A stretch of DNA of 64,000 nt from Symsagittifera roscoffensis (Eukaryota > Xenacoelomorpha > Acoela > Convolutidae), in NCBI RefSeq assembly GCF_963678635.1, contig NC_087062.1:34872052-34936051 (forward strand), in the 5' to 3' direction. Within the stretch, counting starts at the first letter, position 1. The number at the start of each line of letters is the position of its first letter. Both the position numbers and the translations under genes were made by a program. Of the stretch, positions 31,992-43,612 are shown piece by piece. Under the pieces are notes generated by a model. It did not search any database. It saw only the letters and a list, made by a program, of their open reading frames with translations, and was not told the DNA's origin.

Positions 31992-31998
31992 TATATAA
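31992..31998 (+). promoter_or_regulatory. TATA box of the R element LTR
   Basis: TATATAA within TTTTATTCTTTTATATAAG. The same box lies in the 3' LTR at 57,653 and in the duplicated unit near 34,121. A minus-strand equivalent in L is degenerate (TTATATGAC). It is the likely RNA polymerase II promoter that sets the start of R. Confidence 0.6.
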
Positions 31999-32150
31999 GT
32001 TTTTAGCTTCTTGTCATGTCCTGAGTTGAATTTAATTAACAACTAGATTCATTTTGATAAGGATGAGAAGCTAAGAGTTGGGGGAAAGGGTTGATCCATC
32101 TTCGATGGAGATGATGATTTTTATCTACTGAACAAAAACAATAGTAATAT

Positions 32151-32156
32151 AATAAA
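32151..32156 (+). terminator. Polyadenylation signal in the R element LTR
   Basis: AATAAA about 155 bp after the TATA box, in the context TAATATAATAAATAGTAG. It is kept in the 3' LTR at 57,812-57,817 and in the duplicated unit near 34,280. This spacing fits an R region between promoter and poly(A) site. Confidence 0.55.
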
Positions 32157-32447
32157 TAGTAGTAGCCCTGATTTTAGGAGTGACCTCGTGGTCTGGGGAT
32201 ACTGAGACCCAGCCATGAGCTCACTATTCTTGCATGTAATTAAGTTAATTTGAGTGTTTTGACCAAAGCCGAAAGCAGTAACGTTTTTGCCGACCCGATG
32301 TTAGAAAAGACCACCGTAAGTACTGTTTTGGTAGAGACGGTGAAAAGCATATAAGGCTCTGTTTAGACGTTAGCCAGTCGTCTTAGGACTTAGTTTTATT
32401 TTCCGTCGATATGTATCTTCCGGGCGAATGTTACATACATGTTTTTA

Positions 32448-32462
32448 TGGCGCTCCTGGGTG
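32448..32462 (+). promoter_or_regulatory. Primer-binding site of element R (tRNA-Asn)
   Basis: TGGCGCTCCTGGGTG, complementary to the 3' end of tRNA-Asn with acceptor CAGGAGC, discriminator G and CCA. It lies 12 nt after the LTR end, further than the usual 0-5 nt. The tandem duplication gives a second copy at 34,577-34,591. Confidence 0.8.
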
Positions 32463-35400
32463 TTATTTTTTTAAACATCATGACCGGCAGAAACGTTAAC
32501 GAGCACTCCGCGCCGAGCGGATGCTCACATTAACGCCCTTAATAGGCCTAAACCGCCGGGGCGGAAGGGTAGTTCGGAACGCGGAAGCCTTCCAGATTAC
32601 CGTGAATAGCTTTTTAACTTAGTTAAGACCGAAAACTCACGAACCAGGAAGGGTGGGGGGATTCGCGGTCCCGTCGTTCCCTGAGGGGTTCGTGACCAAA
32701 AACACTTAAAGATATATATAAAACCGAACAAAAAGTAGTATAGTACCCAAGAAAAACAAAAAAACATGAAAAAAAACCGAAAAAACCAAAAACAGTAAAA
32801 AAAAAATAAAAAATCAGTAAAAATCATCCCCCAGACAAAATGTGATCCGACCCCACCGTTTGTTGTTGATAGATATATTGTTGTTACAGGCATTTATATC
32901 AGTCAGGATTGTTACGATCAGTTTTGTAGCCCGTTTGTGAGGCTTGTACTGTAGGGATATTTGAGCATTTAAGCACGTTAATGATAAATTGCGCTCAATC
33001 CGGAAGGGTCAGCTGATTTGCGCTCAATTCGGAAGGGTCTTGGGAGAAGACTGATCCGGCAAGCAGTACAAGGAGCAACAAGAAGGGGCTCAACGACAAC
33101 AACAATCGACTGTTGGGTATCGTTAGCAAGTTTTGTATCCCTTTTGGTACAAAAATTAAGATAGTAATCTGTGGGGGGCTCGACAGTGCTGCACTGTAGT
33201 GACCCTTCACCGAACTGCGAATATCCGAGTTAAGCACCTTAATTCGGATATTAAACAAACCCGGAGGGGTATAGTATTACTAATATTATTAATTATATAG
33301 CCTATATTAATAGTCTTCTATCGTTTTTCAGTGAAAAACAACGAAAACATACCGGTTTTTAGGGTCAAAATAGCGATATTTTGATCCCCCCACAAGTCGC
33401 GATTTTTGAGATATCGATATTTTTTGAAACGGAAAAAAGCGCTAAATTAGTGTGTTACATCGTAACTGCACTACCATAATAGATAGAATCGGTTAAGTTT
33501 AGTTCGAAAGTGGTTGGAACTATTTTGGTACCGAAAACCGAAATTTCGTGAATTTTGAGAAAACGAAACTTTATAAATTCAGAAAATTTTTTGAAATTTT
33601 TGAGTTAAAACAGTAAAAATAGTTGTTCAGACAACGTCCACCAGTGAATCTACAAGTTTTAACACCCGCTACCCGAAAGCCTTCCGGGTTGCAGAGAAAT
33701 CGAACTTAACGTGTTTGATTTGGTGGATTCATCAATCCGGAGGGGTACAGGTAGCATAGTTTTTCGCAAATTTTTTCAACTAAAGCGTTTTAGATCGGGT
33801 TTTTTGCATTGAACTAGAAGATTATAGGCCTTCTGAGCTCGGATCAATAATTTTTAGGTCGAAAGGACCAGATTTGCGGAAAAAGTCAGGCGGAACCTAT
33901 AAGAGAGAAATTTCTTGACTTTAGAAAAAAGACGTTTTTGTCGATAACTTTGGAACTACTGGGCATATCCAGTTGATCTTGGTATCAATAGATCAGAAAT
34001 TAGCTGAGCTTACTGATAGGGACAAAAGTTTTTCGGAATAGTAAGCGTGAAAATTTTTTGAGATTGTTTTCAGCAAGTTCACCAATTTGGGAGGGTACGG
34101 AACTGAAACTTTTATTCTTTTATATAAATTTTTAGCTTCTTGTCATGTTCTGAGTTGAATTTAATTAACAACTAGATTCATTTTGATAAGGATGAGAAGC
34201 TAAGAGTTGGGGGAAAGGGTTGATCCATCTTCGATGGAGATGATGATTTTTATCTACTGAACAAAAACAATAGTAATATAATAAATAGTAGTAGCCCTGA
34301 TTTTAGGAGTGACCTCGTGGTCTGGGGATACTGAGACCCAGCCATGAGCTCACTATTCTTGCATGTAATTAAGTTAATTTGAGTGTTTTGACCAAAGCCG
34401 AAAGCAGTAACGTTTTTGCCGACCCGATGTTAGAAAAGACCACCGTAAGTACTGTTTTGGTAGAGACGGTGAAAAGCATATAAGGCTCTGTTTAGACGTT
34501 AGCCAGTCGTCTTAGGATTTAGTTTTATTTTCCGTCGATATGTATCTTCCGGGCGAATGTTACATACATGTTTTTATGGCGCTCCTGGGTGTTATTTTTT
34601 TAAACATCATGACCGGCAGAAACGTTAACGAGCACTCCGCGCCGAGCGGATGCTCACATTAACGCCCTTAATAGGCCTAAACCGCCGGGGCGGAAGGGTA
34701 GTTCGGAACGCGGAAGCCTTCCAGATTACCGTGAATAGCTTTTTAACTTAGTTAAGACCGAAAACTCACGAACCAGGAAGGGTGGGGGGATTCGCGGTCC
34801 CGTCGTTCCCTGAGGGGTTCGTGACCAAAAACACTTAAAGATATATATATAACCGAACAAAAAGTAGTATAGTACCCAAGAAAAACAAAAAAACATGAAA
34901 AAAACCGAAAAAACTAAAAACAGTAAAAAAAAAAATAAAAAATCAGTAGAAATCATCCCCCAGACAAAATGTGATCCGACCCCACCGTTTGTTGTTGATA
35001 GATATATTGTTGTTACAGGCATTTATATCAGTCAGGATTGTTACGATCAGTTTTGTAGCCCGTTTGTGAGGCTTGTACTGTAGGGATATTTGAGCATTTA
35101 AGAACGTTAATGATAAATTGCGCTCAATCCGGAAGGGTCAGCTGATTTGCGCTCAATTCGGAAGGGTCTTGGGAGAAGACTGATCCGGCAAGCAGTACCA
35201 GGAGCAACAAGAAGGGGCTCAACGACAACAACAATCGACTGTTGGGTATCGTTAGCAAGTTTTGTATCCCTTTTGTTACAAAAATTAAGATAGTAATCTG
35301 TGGGGGGCTCGACAGTGCTGCACTGTAGTGACCCTTCACCGAACTGCGAATATCCGAGTTAAGCACCTTAATTCGGATATTAAACAAACCCGGAGGGGTA

Positions 35401-37488
35401 TAGTATTACTAATATTATTAATTATATAGCCTATATTAATAGTCTTCTGTCGTTTTTCAGTGAAAAACAACGAAAACATACCGGTTTTTAGGGTCAAAAT
35501 AGCGATATTTTGATCCCCCCACAAGTCGCGATTTTTGAGATATCGATAATTTTTGAAACGGAAAAAAGCGCTAAGTTAGTGTGTTACATCGTAACTGCAC
35601 TACCATAATAGATAGAATCGGTTAAGTTTAGTTCGAAAGTGGTTGGAACTATTTTGGTACCGAAAACCGAAATTTCGTGAATTTTGAGAAAACGAAACAC
35701 TATAAATTCAGAAAATTTTTTGAAATTTTTGAGTTAAAACAGTAAAAATAGTTGTTCAGACAACGTCCACCAGTGAATCTACAAGTTTTAACACCCACTA
35801 CCCGAAAGCCTTCCGGGTTGCAGAGAAATCGAACTTAACGTGTTTGATTTGGTGGATTCATCAATCCGGAGGGGTACAGGTAGCATAGTTTTTCGCAAAT
35901 TTTTTCAGCTAAAGCGTTTTAGATCGGGTCTTTTGCATTGAACTAGAAGATTATAGGCCTTCTGAGCTCGGATCAATAATTTTTAGGTCGAAAGGACCAG
36001 ATTTGCGGAAAAAGTCAGGCGGAACCTATAAGAGAGAAATTTCTTGACTTTAGAAAAAAGACGTTTTTGTCGATAACTTTGGAACTACTGGGCATATCCA
36101 GTTGATCTTGGTATCAATAGATCAGAAATTAGCTGAGCTTACTGATAGGGACAAAAGTTTTTCGGAATAGTAAGCGTGAAAATTTTTTGAGATTGTTTTC
36201 AGCAAGTTGACCAATTTGGGAGGGTAGACCCTTCACGTTTTATAAATTTCTTTTAGAAAAGCCCTTATACCCCTACCAAAAGGTAATAGCGGTTGAATAA
36301 AGTAACTTTAGGCCGTTCTAGACGAAAAAGGAAGGCTAAAGGCACAGAAAACCTTATTCGAGCCGAAGTTAGGCGAGCGATAAGACCCTTCACCGTTAGT
36401 GTGAATTGTCAAATAAGAGGCTTAATTTCAATCCGGAAGGGTCTAGGAAAAGAGTACATACCCTTCCTAGTTAATTGAAAAAGCAAAATTGCATCGGAAA
36501 ACGTATCCGGAGGGGTATAGGTTGAAAGAAGGAAATCTCCGAAAAGCTACTTTTACAAAACCGGAGGGCTCCCAATCCGGAAGGGTCAAAATTTTTTTTC
36601 CAAATTAGGAGGGGTTCGAATCCGGAGGGGTCTTATAGTTGCTAATTCGGAGGGGTCTAGATTTTGTTAGTCCGGAAGGGTCCTATTTGTGCCAATCCGG
36701 AGGGGTATTTTTTTATTAAAGGACTTAGGTAGACGGAAGAAAGACTAAACTGAGAGGTATTAGGTTATTAGCAGACAGGCTAGGAATCAGTGACTGCACT
36801 GGTAACTTGCCTTTCAATAAGAACCAGACCAAAACAGAACAGGTCCGAACTCGGATATTCGCGACACTAAGTCTAAACTAAAAAGAGCGTAATTCATTGG
36901 TGTGGATTGAAACCCAATACGTTTTTGTGAAAAGTGACTGCCCTGAGGATTTTAGTAGGTCTAGCTCGGGCAGTCCGAAGGCAGATAGGTAACACAGTAC
37001 TCGGTGGGTGCAATAGACGCCCACTTGAGAAAATTACTGCCTTCAAAGTTTTGTCTGTTTGGTGCAGCACCGAGCAGGGAAAGCTTTTTCTTTAAAAGAC
37101 AAGTTCGAATATTGTACTACGACAGACTAAAAGTACACTACACATACTTTTTTTTTCATAGAGGCATTAATATTCTGTCATTATATATTTTTTTTGTTTT
37201 TGATTTTAAATCAACGTAAGCTGTGCTTAATTGGGTGGTGAGTACACTATCTTTTAAATTGACTGATAACATCATATTGTGCTAGTTTTCAAATCTTACG
37301 ACCGATAATCGGTTAGTGTGAATAAATTTTATACAAACTGTACTCTGATAACATACAGGGATTCGTGGTCACTATTTAATAGAATCTTGTGAAACTTATT
37401 GTGTTGTGTCATTATTTTTGTTAATAAAACTATAAGGTCACTAGCAATCGAGTTAAGTGTATAGGCATCAAGAAGTGACAAATAGAGA
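32463..37488 (+). promoter_or_regulatory. Non-coding 5' leader of element R
   Basis: About 5 kb with no supported gene; about 2.9 kb if the tandem duplication is counted once. Apparent ORFs (for example the Phe-rich one at 32,597-32,893, minus) arise from A-runs and are not supported. It carries many TCCGGA-A/G-GGGT motifs, an A/T-rich middle part (33,270-33,620) and direct similarity to the inverted leader of L. About 0.9 kb (32,685-33,584, and again in unit 2) have no counterpart in L. Confidence 0.6.
34098..36226 (+). repeat. Tandem duplication, unit 2
   Basis: Second 2,129-bp unit, with its own TATA box (near 34,121), AATAAA, LTR end (34,564) and primer-binding site (34,577-34,591). Small differences from unit 1 are length changes in A-runs and scattered substitutions. 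Because it is internal, its promoter could drive a shorter leader RNA. Confidence 0.9.
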
Positions 37489-40400
37489 TTGAGTCTAGAC
37501 AAGTCAAAGATACCAAAAATAGGTAATAGCTCTAGGAAATTCATACCTGAGGAGCAAATAAAAAAGATGACCGATCCTTTTGTGGATTGGATCAAACAGG
37601 CCCGGACCGACAAAGGGGAGACGGTTTCAGGCAGAATGGTTGAAACAAGAAGTCAGAAGACCTCAGAAGAGCGAAAAGAACTGTTAGAAGTGGATGTCAA
37701 TACGGACCATGCCATGAACGACAACCAGGAAGTACATGCACTGGAAGGGAGAGGCAGAAGGCTGGCGAGTGAATCTACTCCGGTAGAACAAGGCCATGAT
37801 TTTGCCACTTCCACCGGGACATTGGATCGAGAAGAGATGTCGGAACTGTCCGACATCTCAACTGAAGTAGCGGCAACGAGAAGATCTCCGACAGACAACA
37901 CTATGATGGCAGGCGGAACTGGGAAACAAACAACGTCATCATCGTTCTCAGAAAGATTGAAGAACACCATCGGAAACATCTTTCCATTCACCATGGGAGG
38001 AGGCGCAAGGAAACGAAGGTGAATCCCAGGAGGAGGAGGACGAAGAAGAGCAAGTGGACTTTGGGTCTGAAGTCAGCCTCAATAGTTCGATCCAGGAGAA
38101 TGAGGCATACGTCGGAAGAGAGACTGGAACCATGGACAAATTTGGTGTAGTGACAACGATAAGCAAAGAGGCAAACACACCGGGCCAGTCAAAAGACTTC
38201 GCGATTATGACAAGTTCAGAGCCACAAACTGGAGAGAGTAGAACCAGAGGGCTAGGCAACGCGTTAGTGGATCCTGAAATAGATAATGAAAACACGTCGA
38301 GACAGAGAGTCAAGGCCCGGATCTCCACCAGCACGAAGCTACCTGGGACCGACAAGGTTACACCGCCACTAGTGACGCCACCCGTGGATAACGGGGCAGC
38401 ACTAGAAGAAGCCTTAAACAACATAGTGGACAGTTTAGGAGAACAAAATGAACAGATGTCCATAAGAATGAGTGAACTAGAAAGGGCAGTTCACATTGAA
38501 AGAGAAAGTCTGTGGTAAGAAATAAACCACAATAGACAAGAAGTTGGCAGAGCGAAAAACGCTTGAAAGAAAGAACGGACGAGCATATGGCGAAGAACTT
38601 GTCGCGAATGACAAGAGAGGCGGAACAGCGAGAGTTACGTTTAAGAGACGACATGGAGAAGTTAAGAATTCAGCAAGAGCAGTCTCTTGGGACTCTTGAC
38701 ACAAAGATAGACGCGATGATGGAGTGGCGAACTCAGGCTATCATGGATAGGTTGGACGGGCTACTAAGCAGCAAGAGTGGACCAAAAGAGGGAGAACCGA
38801 ACTCGGGAGGTCCCAGCAGGGAGCCGAGGGTGAACTTCAATGAACATCAAAAGAGGAAGACGTATGGATCCACTAGAGGCAGGGGCAGTTCATCAGGCTA
38901 TGCCACAAGGGGTAATGGAACATGGGGCCCAAACAGTAGAACAAGTTCAACGGGGAACAGACAAACCTCTAACGAACGACCAACGCAAGGCACACATGCG
39001 ACTGGGAGAAGTGATTCCGGCAACAGGGGGCATGCGAGCCCGAGGAGGAGTCATGTGGGCCAAGCGGGAAACACTCACGGCGATTCGGATTGCAGGGATG
39101 CACCGCATACAGAGCCTCAGATGAGGTGTGAGGACACTCAGGCGGGACACTCAATGGATGCTACGGCAATGGCCACAGCATTTGAACCCCTAAACAGGTC
39201 TTTGGAGACATTCCTTACAAGGTTATCCAGAAGCAATGAACGCAGTGAGAAGTCCAGAAGGGTCTTTAAGAAACCAAGATGCTATAAAGATGAATCTGAT
39301 GGCTGTATTGATACCTGGATAGAGGTAATAAAGCTGCATTTCGAGGAAGAGGTTTTGTCGGAGAGACAGGAATGCAGTGCGCTCACCAGCAACTTGAAAG
39401 GGACAGCCCTGAACTGTGTCATGGCCAAGAAGCAATATCAACGTGACACTGCTGAGAAAATCTTCGAAATCTTGTTAAACCGTTTCGGATCAGGGGTGCA
39501 GGGGCACCAGGCGATGATGCGCTTCGAGAAACGGTGGCAACGAGAAGATGAAACGATAGACAAGTTTCTCGATGATTTGGAAATGCTGAGAAGACGCAGC
39601 CAACCGGATGAGTCAAACCGAAGGATGAACTTGGCCGTAGCCTCAAAATTCATCGATGGTGTGAAGAATGATGAACTTCGTACGATGCTAGCAACGCATT
39701 ACACACCACTATCAACCAACGCGCCAACACCAGAGGAGTTGAGGCTCAAGTCAAAAGAGTATTTTTTGTTGAAACCTCCTTCGAGATCTGGATACTACAA
39801 GAACAATTATGGCAATTTTAACAACGGACCAGCAAACCAAGGGAAAAATTGGTACAAACCGAGGGATGATATGGACAAGAGACGCTCTTGTGCCAATTGC
39901 CATTCAACGGACCATCATGTGTCAGCATGCCCAACTTACAAACAAGGCATGAAAGCAATAGGCTTTAGCCTCGAGGACGAAGATGCGTCAGAATTGGACC
40001 ATGAGGATTTCATGAGAGGAGTAATCGCGAAATTCGGACCGAGGTGTTTGTTTTGCAACTTGGAAGGTCATTTTAAATCATATTGTCCGCAATTCTGGGA
40101 TGCAGTGACAGACATCAAGCATCCAAGGCATGAAGAAGCTTTGTCAGGAGTGAAAGCCAGCAAGGCTCGCCTTTTGAGTGAAGCGGAGGCAAGCAGAAAG
40201 GATAAACCTCAAGAGCTGGCGGCAAAGAAAATGCAAGCGGTAACAGAGGAGACACGTGAGCCGGAATCAGCAACTGCGGCTGATGACTTCAAGATCGATT
40301 ATAAGGCAGCCGCGAGGGATGCTCTAAATAGAGTGCAGCAGGAACTGGTGACGAAAGAGATCGAACAAAAAGTGAAACTTGAACTGGAGAATGAGAAACT

Positions 40401-40590
40401 TCAGGAGCAACTGAATACCTTCGAAGCAACGGAGTTCGAGGAAACTAAAGCACCAAGCAGTTTGAGCATGAAGCTTAATGTGATCTCCGGTCAAAGGTTC
40501 GGCATGGTGCCGCAAGGAAGCAAGATACAGTCGATAACCTCAGTGGCTGGACATCAGGTGATCAGAAATCTGAGTGAACCATCCGAGAAC
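37489..40590 (+). pseudogene. Gag region of element R
   Basis: Pieces 37,489-38,022, 38,054-38,518 and 38,563-40,590 (open to 40,797 in a shifted frame). The first ATG of L is TTG here; the next in-frame ATG is MTDPFVDWIK at about 37,567. Same order as in L: Ser/Thr-rich and acidic N-terminus, coiled coil (LRDDMEKLRIQQEQSL), Arg/Gly-rich part, capsid-like domain (WIEVIKLHFEEE, FEKRWQREDETIDKFLDDLE), and two intact knuckles CANCHSTDHHVSAC and CLFCNLEGHFKSYC. Frameshifts at about 38,010 and 38,520 and a 2-bp loss at about 40,590 break it. Confidence 0.85.
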
Positions 40591-41335
40591 CATGATGCAT
40601 TTGGACACATATGCAGATTATCTGAGGCATGTGGAGCCACGCACCGAGTCGAGAGCTGTGCGAGCACTACTAACGACGGGTGGTCCTCGCATGAAGAAAC
40701 TTCATTGACGCTACCTAGAGGTCTATGGGCCGTATCAAGTGATGCTGAACGTGGATGGAATCAGTATCTACACCAGGACTTATGTAACAACAGATGATGA
40801 CCAATTGGGGCAAATCTATTTGGGTGAAGAGGAACTCAAAGTCCGCAGGATAGGGCATGACGCCATGATGGAACAAGACACAGTACACATTGGGTATGAA
40901 GCAGATGTGACTGCACATCTGCTCGACACCAACGGAACAAAACTCGGAGTCACAAGGCTTCTGGACACAGGAGCGGTAGTGAGTGTGATGCCGATAAAAA
41001 CTTGGGAAAGAATGGGCTTCACGCAGGAAGATCTAATTCCAACGAATCTCCGACTGGCCGCCGCCAATCGAGGAGCTATCTACGTGGCCAGAAGAACACC
41101 AATAACGGTCCTCCACATGGGAGGACGGGATCTTTGGATGAATTTCCTGGTGGTAGAGAATCTGGACGACGCCGACCAATTCATCTTGGGCAGAGATTTT
41201 GTCAGGAATTTTGACGTGATGATTGACTTGAACAACGGTCTGATACGGATTAGAAACCCGGACCGAAAGTATGTTAAGAGACCAATTAATAGGATAATAA
41301 AGGACGAAAACAAGGTACCAATTTTTTTTGGATAG
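40591..41335 (+). pseudogene. Protease region of element R
   Basis: Open piece 40,739-41,335. It contains RLLDTGAVVSVMPI (catalytic DTG), LWMNFLVVENLDDADQFILG and RDFVRNFDVMIDL. An extra T in a T-run at about 41,325 ends the frame. When the copies are compared, Gag, protease and RT share one frame, so no programmed frameshift is needed between them. Confidence 0.85.
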
Positions 41336-42105
41336 AAAAGTAAAATTACAACCAGGACAGGCTGTGGTAGCAATTTTGAGAATGAGAAATTTGAATTCGT
41401 TAAGTGATAGTAAACAGGTTTGCTTAGTACCGAATCCAAATAGTCAGAGTTCGGTGATTTTAGGCCGGAGCTTCTCGGTAACACGAAACGGACTGTGTGT
41501 CAGTGTGTTGTTGAACACACTGGACTCCACGGTTTCAATCCAGCGTGGAAAGAAGCTTGGCTACGCTTTGCCGATGAGGACCGACTATGAGGAGACCTAA
41601 AACTTGAAGAAATATAGTGTGAAAGACTGTCCTTATCATGCCAATAAAGATAAAATTTTAAAGAGGATTAATGAATTAAAATCTATTCATAAAATGTTTT
41701 CAATGAATTCCGAAACGGACGACGGCTTATCAAGCTGCTCGAATTTTCCGGAACGCCCCTCGTCATATGAACTAGAATCTGACAAACCGGTTTTGCCAGA
41801 GATAGAACATTTAAAAGGGAAAATAGGTGAGGGAGATTTCGAAAAATTACGGGACCTCCTAAATCGGAACGCAGATGTATTTTCAAAACATAAGGCGGAT
41901 ATCGGTTGCTGTAATTTCGTCGAACACGGAATCGAACTAGAAGAGGGCGCCGTTCCCCATAGGGAAGGCGCAAGACGAATGACGCCACCCAAATCGGAAG
42001 CGTGCCGAGCGGAAATAGAAATGTTGCTTGAATACGACATGATAGAACCCTCGAAATCGCCATGGGCTTGCGGGGTAGTAATGGCGAAAAAGAAGGGGGG
42101 CAGCT
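41328..42105 (+). pseudogene. Segment between protease and RT of element R
   Basis: Two pieces in the same frame (41,328-41,600 and 41,604-42,134) separated by a TAA where L has CAA. The blocks ADIGCCNFVEHGIELEEG and PHREGARRMTPPKSEA lead into RT. One G is missing in the G-run at about 42,100, which shifts the frame just before the first RT motif. Confidence 0.8.
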
Positions 42106-43612
42106 TAGATTCTGTTGCGACTTTCGTTACTTGAACGCGGTAACGATAAAAGATGCGTACCCGATACCGCGAATAGACGAGAGCCTCTCTAAGCTTGGTG
42201 ATGCCAAGTTCTTCACCACATTGGACTTAGGTTCTGCCTTCTGGCAGGTCCCTCTGCGGAAGAAGGACAGAGAGAAAACCGGATTCGCGTGCGAATTGGG
42301 ATTGTACCAGTGGAAGAGGATGCCCTTCGGCTTGTGCAATGCAACGGCCCCTTTTCAAAGACTGATGGCTCAGGCTTTGACGAGAGTGACCAAGAAGTAC
42401 GGGAATCTCGTGATGTGTTACGTGGATGACGTAGTCATAGCGACACCGACCCTGGAAGACCACATTGATAGGCTCGATGAGGTCTTTGGATGCATGAAAA
42501 GAGCTGGATTGAAGTGCAAACCATCGAAATGTGAAATCCTTAGGGATTCGATTAAGTACCTAGGAAGAATGGTGGATAGGCATGGTGTGAGGCCGGACCC
42601 GGAAGCAGTGGAAGCAGTGTTGACATGGAAGGCCCCCAGAACGGACACACAGCTCCTGAGCTTCCTAGGGTTTGCCAATTACTACCGAGAATTCATAAAA
42701 GGATATGCGGACAAGGTGTATCCGATGCAGAAGCTGATGCGCAACAAGGGGAAAAAGTTCGAATGGAACGATGAGGCACAGGATGCTTTCGAGAACATAA
42801 AGCGGGAACTGTGCGAAGCGCCAGTGCTGGGCATGCCTACAGAAAAGGGCATGTATGTTCTCGATACAGACGCATCGGTGGTAGCCATCTCAGGAATCTT
42901 GCATCAAGAGCAAGAATGGAACGGAAGAACAGTTCTCCGTCCCATTGCATACGGCAGCAAGGTCTTGAGTGACACAGAGATGAAATATGGCGCACCAAAA
43001 GCAGAAATGTTTGCAGTAGTCACCTTCGTGGAAAAGTACCGTGCATACTTGGGGAGCGCTCCCTTCAAGTTATGCGTGGACAACAGAGCGTTATCCTGGT
43101 TGAAAACTTACTCGATGGATCAGAGTTATATTGGTAGATGGATAGTCAGATTGGATGGCTACCATATGATAATCGAACTTAGGATGCGTGATAAACACCA
43201 GAATGCTGACAGCCTCAGCAAGAAAACTGAGTTTTATGAAAGATTGGAGCGGAAGCAGGCCAATCAGGCAGAAATAAAGGAGGGATTCTCGTTTCTAGAC
43301 AAAGAAACTTATGAAGCGCTTCCCTTAACTAGATGGTTGGATAAGTCTGGACATCCAATTCCAGGGCACCCTGAGTTACCTGTAGAGAAAGCAGCCGAGA
43401 TAAAGATCCTATCCAAGGAGGACCCGGTCCCCTTGGATCTGTTGCTGCGCTCGAACCTGGTCCAGCAAGAACTCTTTCGCATGAACATAAACAGCCTCTC
43501 ATTATTGGATAAAACGGTGCAAGTCACACCGCAAGTGATGCGGATGCTGGGTGGATTCTTAGAAAGAGAAGTGACCAGAGATGACCCCGAGTGGACAGCA
43601 GCAGCGGCATAG
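42062..43612 (+). pseudogene. Reverse transcriptase and RNase H of element R
   Basis: Longest intact enzyme part in the window, 516 codons open. RT motifs: RFCCDFRYLNAVTIKD, TTLDLGSAFWQVPL, MPFGLCNATAPFQ, MCYVDDVVIATP, KCKPSKCEIL. RNase H motifs: MYVLDTDASVVAISG (Asp), KAEMFAVVTFVEKYRAYL (Glu), FKLCVDNRALSWL (Asp), RMRDKHQNADSLS. All usual catalytic residues are present. It ends at TAG 43,612, where L has TCG. The frame starts after a frameshift, so it could not be translated as part of the polyprotein. Confidence 0.95.

Larger units (their letters stand above)
31511..32435 (+). repeat. 5' LTR of element R
   Basis: 925 bp from TGTTACATTC to GAATGTTACA, which form a 10-bp terminal inverted repeat with one mismatch. 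It contains a TATATAA box (31,992-31,998), an AATAAA signal (32,151-32,156) and a U5 ending ATCTTCCGGGCGAATGTTACA. The 5 bp before it (GTTTG) lie within the LTR sequence of L and are candidates for the target duplication. Confidence 0.9.
31969..34097 (+). repeat. Tandem duplication, unit 1 (LTR end plus leader)
   Basis: 2,129-bp unit starting just upstream of the TATA box of the 5' LTR (CGGAACTGAAACTTTTATTC) and ending in the leader (TTTGGGAGGGTA). It repeats directly as unit 2. The copies are nearly identical by eye. The join has the microhomology AGGGT, which occurs both at AGGGTTTCGG near 31,961 and AGGGTA near 34,092. Confidence 0.9.

Noticed and set aside
32597-32893. Small Phe-rich membrane protein on the minus strand (also at 34,726-35,022)
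   Set aside because: It arises from A-runs in the leader; run lengths differ between the two duplicated units and residues change accordingly, with no sign of selection.
36860-36930. Alternative primer-binding site TGGTGTGGATTGAAACCC in the leader
   Set aside because: It starts with TGG and looks tRNA-like, but it is 2-4 kb from the LTR and the implied tRNA 3' end does not give a proper T stem; the tRNA-Asn site next to the LTR is far better.
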